Shown here one piece after another: positions 6,516 to 13,333 of a stretch of DNA of 25,054 nt. The position numbers and the translations under genes were made by a program. The stretch covers positions 1-25,054 of the forward strand of contig CALGGJ010000094.1 in assembly GCA_937915745.1 (NCBI GenBank), written 5' to 3'. Each line of letters begins with the position of its first letter. Positions within the stretch are counted from its first letter, which is position 1. Origin of the DNA: an uncultured Prevotellaceae bacterium. Lineage in GTDB: Bacteria; Bacteroidota; Bacteroidia; Bacteroidales; Bacteroidaceae. The notes below the pieces were generated by a model, which searched no databases, had not been told where the DNA came from, and worked only from the letters and a program-made list of their open reading frames with translations.

Positions 6516-9001
6516 CTTTCCTGCATGGTGGCATAGATGCACAGAACATCCTGCACGTCCACCTGTCCGTCGGCATTGACATCTTCGGCGGCAGATGTAA
6601 CCGATGTGGTGTGTTGCTGCATGTATTCATACACCTGCAACACGTCTTGCGAGTTTACCTGGCCGTCGCCGTTGACGTCGGCAGAGCTGGCAGTCAGCCC
6701 GGCAAGCGTCACATGTTGCCATGACGTCCATTTGCTGCATGCCTCACCGGCAGTGGCATTCACTCGGTAGGAGTACGACAGCGATGGGTCGAGACCGGTG
6801 AATGTGTAGTGTGTGAAGGTTGTGGTATATGTAGTTATTTCAGCATTTTCGGCCTCTCCGCTTTCTATTTGTGCGGCCGTGAACACCCCATCGTAGAATG
6901 CTATGGCAGTGAGGTAAATGCGCTTGACAGCTGTGATGCGTATGTATAGCGGTGCTGTTACATTGTCGAACGAAACGACGTGGGCCGTACCGCCCGACTT
7001 CTCGGTAACCGACTGCACGGTCTTACCACTGCTGTTGAGCAGTTCGACAACAATGTCGCCACCCGATGTCTTGTTGAATTCCTGTTCGCTGAATGCGATG
7101 GTAACACCGCTGCTCGCCACATTTTCAATCAGTGGCGACGTGAGTACTCCACTGGTCGATGCCGACCCCATCTTGAGCTTTGAAACGGATGCAAAGCACT
7201 TGGTGCCGGTCCACCCCTCAAACTGCATGTAGCTGTCGAGTCGCTGACCTATATCGTTGGTGCCGTCGCGCGAGAATGAGTCAAATCCGCTGAAGTCGTC
7301 GCTCAGAATCAGGCAGTCGGCTATGACCAGACTGTTACCACTGACAGAACGCAACTCCAGGGTGTAGGAGTCGGCAGCGGCCACCGCATCCCAGTTGGCT
7401 GTGAACGAAGTGTTGGTAACATCGGTCTCGTCGGTAAGCTCGGGGGTATCAATCTTTATGCCGCCCATGACTACGAACCCAATAGTATTGCCCTGTTCGT
7501 TGATTTCGGTCAGCGGACAGTCCAGGAGTTTCGTACCCGACAGGTTGCGGTTGTACAGAGTGGCAGCTGGTGTTGAGGTAGTGGTCAGCTCGTGGTTGGC
7601 CGATGTTCCCGGATAGGGGTCGCCTGCCAAGTCAGACTTTGTGGCATAGCGCAGCCCCATATATTTCCCTGTCATAAACTGGTTGTCGGCCGGAATGATG
7701 GTGCAACGCTGATGGTTTGCCTCGTTGTTGACCGTATTCTCATACCACGCATCTTCATCGTAATCCACGTGCAGCACGAGCAATCCGTGTCCGTAGAGAT
7801 ATGAGTCGAACTTCTCGGTCTGGCGGTTTTCGAGCAGGTAATACTCGTCTTTGCGCGCATCGTTATAGATGATGTAAGCCTCGGATGCAGAACTGAGTGG
7901 CTGCATCTCGCTTACTATGCGCGGTGCATCGAGCTCAACAGGTGTGAGCCATCCTGCAAACATGCGTTCGTAGCTGGTATATGCGGCAGGCACCTCACCC
8001 CATTCGTCAGGGCCGTTGTACGAACCGGCACACATCACACTCCATGTATCGAGGCCGAAGTTGTCACCTTCTTCAGATGTGTCGTACAGGTCGGGCAGTC
8101 CCAGACAATGTGAAAACTCGTGTACGGGCGTACCGATGGTATTGAGTGTGCTGCCACTCCCACCCAGCAGTTCACTTCCACATGCATAGGTGTTGAGCAT
8201 CACACCGTCGAGATAAACAGCTCCCGTACCGTCTGAATACTCCTCTGCACTGACCAAATCCCACTCGTGAGGCCATATTGTGTTTTCTGCACCACCCATT
8301 GCCTCGCCATATCCTGCATAAATCAGGTAAACCTGCTCTACCTCACCGTCGGAGTCCCAGTCGTAACTGCGGTAATCTACGTCGGCATCGGCCAGCCGCA
8401 GGGCTTCAATCACCATTTCGGCAGGATGCTTGTCATTGCCTTCGCTGTCGTTACCACCATAGTAGCTCATCTTATTGCTAACCGTATAGGGACCTACCAC
8501 ATCGAAATCGATGGATAACTGTCCGTAACTCTGTTCGTAGAAGTAGTCGCGAACACTGCCTATATGGCCGTTTTTGCTGTATCCCTTCTTGTTGAACATG
8601 TCGTTGAATGCCGACTGCGTGCCGTTAGCACTCATCGCCTTGTCAGAAAAGTTGACAAGAATGACGAGACCACGTTTCTCGCCCGTATAATCGCCCTTCG
8701 CACGATGACGGGCACTGCGGCGCAGACGACGATTGTTGGTTTCGCGCTGCTTGGCCTCCCATCTGGCATACATGTTCTTCACTTCAAACATAGTTGCCTC
8801 GCGATACATGCCATCGGCCATCAGCACCAACGGCTGGCCCGACATATTGACATAATAGTGGAAGTGTTCGTCGCCACGCAACATAACAGTGAGTGTCGTG
8901 CCGTCGGGTTGAGTAAGGGTAAATGGCCGACGGATGGCTGGGATAGCCAACAACAGGGTGCTTATCATCAGCAGGATGTATGTACATAATGTTCGTCTCA
9001 T
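6512..9001 (-). CDS. Secreted M6-family metallopeptidase with fibronectin III-like region and C-terminal dockerin
   Basis: This 829-residue exported protein is predicted to be a zinc endopeptidase of the immune-inhibitor-A (M6) family. A signal peptide spans about residues 1-22. The catalytic domain carries HEFSHCLGLPDLYD (His294, Glu295, His298, third ligand region Asp304) and a Met-turn SVMCAG (321-326). From about 512 a fibronectin III-like strand set (FTANWDAV, YTLELR) is interrupted by a beta-rich insert with a jelly-roll look (about 565-705) and resumes at FTGLDPSLSYSYRV. Residues 774-829 are two dockerin type I repeats, each with a DVNxDGQV calcium loop and QDVL..Y. No type IX secretion C-terminal domain is seen, so the dockerin is the likely anchoring device. 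It starts 61 bp after the ABC ATPase gene. The peptide substrate is unknown. Confidence 0.9.
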   Translation of the reverse strand: MRRTLCTYILLMISTLLLAIPAIRRPFTLTQPDGTTLTVMLRGDEHFHYYVNMSGQPLVLMADGMYREATMFEVKNMYARWEAKQRETNNRRLRRSARHRAKGDYTGEKRGLVILVNFSDKAMSANGTQSAFNDMFNKKGYSKNGHIGSVRDYFYEQSYGQLSIDFDVVGPYTVSNKMSYYGGNDSEGNDKHPAEMVIEALRLADADVDYRSYDWDSDGEVEQVYLIYAGYGEAMGGAENTIWPHEWDLVSAEEYSDGTGAVYLDGVMLNTYACGSELLGGSGSTLNTIGTPVHEFSHCLGLPDLYDTSEEGDNFGLDTWSVMCAGSYNGPDEWGEVPAAYTSYERMFAGWLTPVELDAPRIVSEMQPLSSASEAYIIYNDARKDEYYLLENRQTEKFDSYLYGHGLLVLHVDYDEDAWYENTVNNEANHQRCTIIPADNQFMTGKYMGLRYATKSDLAGDPYPGTSANHELTTTSTPAATLYNRNLSGTKLLDCPLTEINEQGNTIGFVVMGGIKIDTPELTDETDVTNTSFTANWDAVAAADSYTLELRSVSGNSLVIADCLILSDDFSGFDSFSRDGTNDIGQRLDSYMQFEGWTGTKCFASVSKLKMGSASTSGVLTSPLIENVASSGVTIAFSEQEFNKTSGGDIVVELLNSSGKTVQSVTEKSGGTAHVVSFDNVTAPLYIRITAVKRIYLTAIAFYDGVFTAAQIESGEAENAEITTYTTTFTHYTFTGLDPSLSYSYRVNATAGEACSKWTSWQHVTLAGLTASSADVNGDGQVNSQDVLQVYEYMQQHTTSVTSAAEDVNADGQVDVQDVLCIYATMQES

Positions 9002-9062
9002 ATCTGTATCTGAAAATATAAATTATGAATTTGAGGAATAATCTGAACGAAGAGCCTATATC

Positions 9063-9830
9063 TTACAACCTAATGCGGAACGTCATCCTCGAACGGTCGA
9101 ACTCTATATTTTCGTTTACCACATGCCGTTCGATTGCTCCCGATTCCGACAACTGAGCAGGAGTGCCGCTCATCAGTCCGCCATCGGCATCCAAAAGCCA
9201 GATGTTGTCGCAGGTTTGCAGTGCGAGGTCGATATCGTGTATCGACATCAGTATGGTCTTTCCCATGTTGTGTGCCAGCTCACGCAGCATGAGCATCACT
9301 GCTACCTTGTTGGGGTAGTAGAGGAAGGCAGTCGGTTCGTCGAGCAGTATGATTGGCGTCTCTTGTGCCATGGCTTTTGCTATCATGGTCTTCTGCCGCT
9401 CACCGTCGCTCAGCGTTTGTATCTGCTGCCGTGCCACGTTCTCCACCCCTACCAACTGTATGCAACGTTCCACCACTTCATGGTCGTGACTGCTGAGGCG
9501 ACCCCAGAACCCTGTGTAGGGACTGCGTCCCATTCCCACCACTTCGTAGGCTGTAAGCCCTTTTATATGGGTGTTGTCCGTAAGCACTATGCTGATGAGT
9601 TTCGACAGTTCTTCGCTGCTGTAGCCGGTAATGTTTCTGCCTGCTATCATCACCTCGCCCGAGAGTGCATCCTGAAAGTTGGCAATTGTGCGCAACAGGG
9701 TCGATTTGCCAGTACCATTAGGCCCGATAAGGCATGTAAGCTGTTCTGGCTGCAACTCGGCATTAAGGCATCGGCTCACCGTCTTGTCTTTATATCCTGT
9801 AGTCAGGTTTCTGAGTGTAATCATAGTCAT
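9063..9830 (-). CDS. FecE/BtuD-type ABC transporter ATP-binding protein
   Basis: This 255-residue ATPase belongs to the family that powers import of iron-siderophores, haem or cobalamin. Walker A is GPNGTGKST (36-44), the signature LSDGERQK (140-147), Walker B ILLDEPT (161-167) and the switch His198 is in SIHD. GLTAYEVVGMGRSPYTGFWG is typical of FecE-like proteins. The D-loop reads TAFLYYPNKV, with Tyr171 where Asp is usual. The start chosen (9830) overlaps the activase stop as ATGA; a second ATG at 9824 has GGAGG six bases before it, rare in this phylum, and is an equal alternative. No permease or binding protein gene is nearby, so it is an orphan subunit or works with a transporter encoded elsewhere. 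Confidence 0.9.
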   Translation of the reverse strand: MTMITLRNLTTGYKDKTVSRCLNAELQPEQLTCLIGPNGTGKSTLLRTIANFQDALSGEVMIAGRNITGYSSEELSKLISIVLTDNTHIKGLTAYEVVGMGRSPYTGFWGRLSSHDHEVVERCIQLVGVENVARQQIQTLSDGERQKTMIAKAMAQETPIILLDEPTAFLYYPNKVAVMLMLRELAHNMGKTILMSIHDIDLALQTCDNIWLLDADGGLMSGTPAQLSESGAIERHVVNENIEFDRSRMTFRIRL

Positions 9831-10744
9831 CCTCCGATAATGGCCTTTATGCCATGTGCGGCAAACTGGCTGATGCACCGCTGATTTGTAGCTTCACCGG
9901 GGGTTGCCATGGCGAGGTCATCGGGATTGTATTGGGTACCCAGCTTTTCATGTTTGCCTTTGCCTATATCGTGGTATGGCAGCAGGTTGACGGTCTTGCG
10001 GGTCCACGGCAACGATTCGAGGAAGCGGGCAGAGGCCTCGATGTTGGTTTCGTCGGCATTCACCCCTTCGATGAGTGGCACGCGTATGAAGAAGTCTGCC
10101 CCCATCTGTGCAATCATTCTCAGGTTTTGCAGTATCGGCTCGTTTGGCACACCTGTGTATCTGCGGTGTATGTCTGAATCCATGTGTTTCAGGTCAACCA
10201 ACAGCAATTCACAGTTCTGTACCACTTGTCTCACAACATCGTTGCTGGCATAGAGTGTGGTATCTACACACCTATGGAAGTTGCGTTGTCCCAACTGTGT
10301 GAGCAATTCCATGAGATAAGTGTGGTGCATAAGGGGTTCACCGCCACAGAGGGTCACTCCACCACCGCTGTCGGTCATCACCTTACGTTCTTTCTCTATC
10401 TCTTCCATCAGGTCTTGCATTGCCCATTGTCTGCCTGCGAACTTCATTGCCAATGTTGGGCACACCTCTTCGCAGTGGCGACACAGCGTACACCGCTCCT
10501 CGTCGGCAACGATGCCTTCGGGATGGAGGCAGAGTGCCTTGACCGGACATTCATCGACACATGTATGGCATCCTATACATTTCTTTCGTGTATATATACG
10601 CTGTGGCTGCGGGCTGATGCCTTCGGGATTGTGACACCACACACAGCGCAGCGGGCATCCTTTGAGAAAAATAGTGGTCCTGATGCCAGGACCATCATTT
10701 ATCGAAAAGCGTTTTATGTCGAATATGATGCCGGAATACGTCAT
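9827..10744 (-). CDS. Glycyl-radical enzyme activase (radical SAM)
   Basis: This 305-residue radical-SAM enzyme uses an [4Fe-4S] cluster and S-adenosylmethionine to abstract hydrogen from the glycine of a partner glycyl-radical enzyme. The cluster-binding CxxxCxxC is Cys30, Cys34 and Cys37 in CPLRCVWC. An inserted ferredoxin-like segment holds two more cluster motifs (Cys56/59/62/66 and Cys85/88/91/95), as in activases of dehydratase-type enzymes rather than pyruvate formate-lyase. CGGEP is the SAM-binding motif. The gene begins 9 bp after the glycyl-radical enzyme stop codon, which pairs it with that enzyme. Its stop overlaps the ABC ATPase start. Confidence 0.95.
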   Translation of the reverse strand: MTYSGIIFDIKRFSINDGPGIRTTIFLKGCPLRCVWCHNPEGISPQPQRIYTRKKCIGCHTCVDECPVKALCLHPEGIVADEERCTLCRHCEEVCPTLAMKFAGRQWAMQDLMEEIEKERKVMTDSGGGVTLCGGEPLMHHTYLMELLTQLGQRNFHRCVDTTLYASNDVVRQVVQNCELLLVDLKHMDSDIHRRYTGVPNEPILQNLRMIAQMGADFFIRVPLIEGVNADETNIEASARFLESLPWTRKTVNLLPYHDIGKGKHEKLGTQYNPDDLAMATPGEATNQRCISQFAAHGIKAIIGG

Positions 10745-10753
10745 ATGCGTTGT

Positions 10754-13153
10754 TTAGTACTCTTCGTTGGCTGTACGTGCGATGATTTCGTTCTGCAGCT
10801 GAGAGGTCATGTCGTTAAAGTAGTCGCTGTATCCGGCCACACGCACCAGCAGGTCTTTGTATTGATCTGGGTGTCTCTGTGCATCGAGCAGTGTCTCGGT
10901 ATCTACGATGTTGAATTGTATATGGTGTCCGCCCAGCGAGAAGTATGTTCGTATGAGGCTTGCCAGCTTCTTGAGGTCGGCCTCGCGTTTCATGAGGTTT
11001 GGCACGAATCGCACGTTGAGCAGTGTGCCGCCGCTCTTTGTCTGATCGAGTTTGCCGAGCGACTTTATGACCGATGTAGGTCCCCTGGTGTCGGCTCCAT
11101 GCGAAGGGCTTGTGCCGTCGCTTATCGCAAACTTGGCGAAGCGTCCGTTTGGTGTGGCCTGGCATACACTGCCGAAGTAGTTGTGGCAGGTGGTGGATAG
11201 CATGTTGAGTTGTGTCTTGCCGCCACGAGTGTTTGGGCGTCCCTCTATGGCTGAAACCAGGTCGTTGTATATGCGTACTGCTATCGAGTCGGCGTAGTCG
11301 TCGTCGTTTCCGAAGAATGGTGTGTGGTTGACTATGTATTGGCGGAATTTCTCTTCACCCACGAAGTTGCCCTCGATGGCATGTAGCAGTTCGTCGATGG
11401 TGAATCGGTGATCCTCGAATATATGTTTCTTCATTGTGGTGAAGCAGTCGGTCAGTGTTCCGAGGCCAGTACACTGTATGTATGTTGTGTTGTAGCGTGC
11501 TCCGCCGCTGTAGTAGTCTTTTCCTTTTACTATGCAGTCGTCGATGAACAGGCTGAGGAATGTGGCTGGTGCATAGAGCGAGAACATGCGCTCGATGTAG
11601 TTGTTCACGGCCAGTTTCATGTTGACGAAATATACCATCTGCCGGTGCCATGCGTCGTACAGTTGTTCGAATGTAGTGAACAATCGTGGGTCTCCGGTTT
11701 CCAGTCCGAGTCGTTTGCCTGAAACGGGGTCTATACCGTTGTGCAGCGTTATTTCCAGTATCTTCGGTGTGTTGAGGTATCCTGTGAGCAGGTAGGCTTC
11801 TTTACCGAAGGCTCCTACCTCTATGCAACCCGAGCATCCTCCTTCGTTGGCATCTTCGCGGCTCTTGCCTTGGCGCATGAGTTCCTTGGTGTAGATGTCG
11901 GGGTTGAATACCGATGGGTATCCGTGTCCCTGGCGTATGACACGGCATCCTGCCAGCAGGAACTCGTCGGGAGTTACCTTGCTTATATGTATTGAGAGGC
12001 CTGGCTGCAGTTCGTGCAGTTCCTCCTGTATTTCCAGAATCATGTACGACAGTTCGTTGCTGCCGTCTTTTCCGTCGCGTGTGATACCGCCTATGTTTAT
12101 GTTGGTAAAGTCATTGTATGTGCCCGACTCCAGAGCCGTGATTCCCACCTTCGGTGGTGCCGGCTGGTTGTTGAACTTTATCCAGAGGCAGCTTATGAGT
12201 TCCTTGGCACGGTCGCGCGTCATGGTTCCTTCCTCCACTTCTTTTTGGTAGAACGGATAGAGGTGTTGGTCGATGTGTCCCGGGTTCATTGAGTCCCATC
12301 CGTTGAGTTCGGTGACAGTTCCGAGGTGTACGAACCAGTACATCTGTATGGCCTCCCACATGTCGCGCGGAGCATGAGCCGGTACCCATCGGCACACGTC
12401 GGCAATCTTCTCCAGTTCGGCCTTGCGTCCGGGATCGCTGCACGATTTGGCCATCTGTTCGGCCAGTTCGGCATGGCGTTCTGCAAAGAGTATCGCAGCG
12501 TCGCACGATATGTCCATGGCCTCCAGCTCCTGTTGTTTGTCGGTTGCTTCGGGGTCGTTTATGTAGTCGAGTTTCTCCAACTGCTCTTTTATCATCTGCT
12601 TGCAGTCGAGCAGTCCACGGTGATACATCTTGCCGTCCATGGCAGTATGTCCGGCTGCACGTTGCTCCATGAATTCGGTAAACACGCCTGCATGATATGC
12701 CTCTTCCCACTCCTTTGAGACATGGTTGAATATGCGTTCCCTCTGTGTCTTACCCTTCCAGAAAGGTATCACCTCGCGTTCGTAGGTGTCGATATCATCC
12801 TGCGAGATATGGTAAGGCTGCAGCTCGCGGGTGTCGAGCACATGCAGGTCTTCCACCGTGTGGCATGTCAGTTCGGGAAAAGTAGGCACTGCCTTCGGCA
12901 CAGGGCCACGCTCGCCCACGATGAGTTCGTCGTTGCCTATGTATATTGTCTTTTTCTTACATATCTCGAAGAAGTTCTTGGCACGCAGCACACAAGTCGG
13001 CCACTTGCCCTCGTTTTCTTTGTAGAAAGCGGTTTCAATCAGTGCACGTTCGATAGTGAGAGTAGTAGGGGTCTCCAGGCTCTGCTTGTGCAGACGCTTA
13101 ATTCGGTCGTTCATCCCGCCGTCGTTGGCAGGGTATTTCAATGGGAAATTCAT
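10754..13153 (-). CDS. hypD: Glycyl-radical dehydratase, trans-4-hydroxy-L-proline dehydratase (HypD)-like
   Basis: This strictly anaerobic enzyme is predicted to dehydrate trans-4-hydroxy-L-proline to pyrroline-5-carboxylate. With the start at 13153 it has 799 residues; ATG at 13114 (786 residues) is an alternative closer to the known length. The thiyl-radical Cys443 and base Glu445 lie in GCSGCIEVGAF, and the glycyl radical Gly774 in RVAGYSDYF. Set against the C. difficile enzyme from memory, the reported active-site residues His160, Asp278, Ser334, Asp339, Phe340, Tyr450 and Thr645 all appear conserved with a constant offset of nine (His169, Asp287, Ser343, Asp348, Phe349, Tyr459, Thr654). 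Differences are Val446 after Glu445 (usually Thr) and Met289 in WDSM (WDAF there). No proC gene is adjacent. A consensus promoter with a palindrome lies upstream. Confidence 0.82.
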   Translation of the reverse strand: MNFPLKYPANDGGMNDRIKRLHKQSLETPTTLTIERALIETAFYKENEGKWPTCVLRAKNFFEICKKKTIYIGNDELIVGERGPVPKAVPTFPELTCHTVEDLHVLDTRELQPYHISQDDIDTYEREVIPFWKGKTQRERIFNHVSKEWEEAYHAGVFTEFMEQRAAGHTAMDGKMYHRGLLDCKQMIKEQLEKLDYINDPEATDKQQELEAMDISCDAAILFAERHAELAEQMAKSCSDPGRKAELEKIADVCRWVPAHAPRDMWEAIQMYWFVHLGTVTELNGWDSMNPGHIDQHLYPFYQKEVEEGTMTRDRAKELISCLWIKFNNQPAPPKVGITALESGTYNDFTNINIGGITRDGKDGSNELSYMILEIQEELHELQPGLSIHISKVTPDEFLLAGCRVIRQGHGYPSVFNPDIYTKELMRQGKSREDANEGGCSGCIEVGAFGKEAYLLTGYLNTPKILEITLHNGIDPVSGKRLGLETGDPRLFTTFEQLYDAWHRQMVYFVNMKLAVNNYIERMFSLYAPATFLSLFIDDCIVKGKDYYSGGARYNTTYIQCTGLGTLTDCFTTMKKHIFEDHRFTIDELLHAIEGNFVGEEKFRQYIVNHTPFFGNDDDYADSIAVRIYNDLVSAIEGRPNTRGGKTQLNMLSTTCHNYFGSVCQATPNGRFAKFAISDGTSPSHGADTRGPTSVIKSLGKLDQTKSGGTLLNVRFVPNLMKREADLKKLASLIRTYFSLGGHHIQFNIVDTETLLDAQRHPDQYKDLLVRVAGYSDYFNDMTSQLQNEIIARTANEEY

Positions 13154-13184
13154 ACCATATATATAAATAAAGTGCGTAATGTGC

Positions 13185-13222
13185 TTCTTTGCTGTAATCA
13201 GTTGCAAATTTACAGCAAAGAA
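13185..13222. promoter_or_regulatory. Candidate operator: perfect 13-bp inverted repeat over the hypD promoter
   Basis: TTCTTTGCTGTAA (13185-13197) is the exact reverse complement of TTACAGCAAAGAA (13210-13222), with a 12-nt spacer. The element contains the -7 box (13205-13212) and the expected transcription start (about 13198). This position suits a repressor site, though the arms could also form an RNA hairpin in part. Confidence 0.65.
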
Positions 13223-13235
13223 ACGGAACGGCAAA
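13205..13235 (-). promoter_or_regulatory. Consensus Bacteroidota promoter for hypD
   Basis: On the minus strand TTTG (13235-13232) is followed after exactly 19 nt by TAAATTTG (13212-13205), a full match to the Bacteroidota consensus TTTG-N19-21-TAnnTTTG. The start site should be near 13198, giving a leader of about 45 nt to the ATG at 13153. Confidence 0.85.
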
Positions 13236-13292
13236 ATAAATTAACATTTATTTCATCATTCAGGGTGGCAGTGCATAGAAAATGTCAGTAAT

Positions 13293-13320
13293 CACTAATC
13301 AGTCAAATGACCGATTGGTG
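13293..13320 (-). terminator. Imperfect hairpin after the rhamnosidase gene
   Basis: CACTAATCAGTCA (13293-13305) and TGACCGATTGGTG (13308-13320) pair at 11 of 13 positions around a 2-nt loop, 14 nt past the stop of the minus-strand rhamnosidase gene. No T run follows, so a terminator role is tentative. Confidence 0.4.
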
Positions 13321-13333
13321 TTTGTGCCAAGAA

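Noticed and set aside
10184..11200. A 338-codon plus-strand open frame
   Set aside because: It is antisense to the activase and hypD genes, including the glycyl-radical motif, and has no recognisable features of its own.
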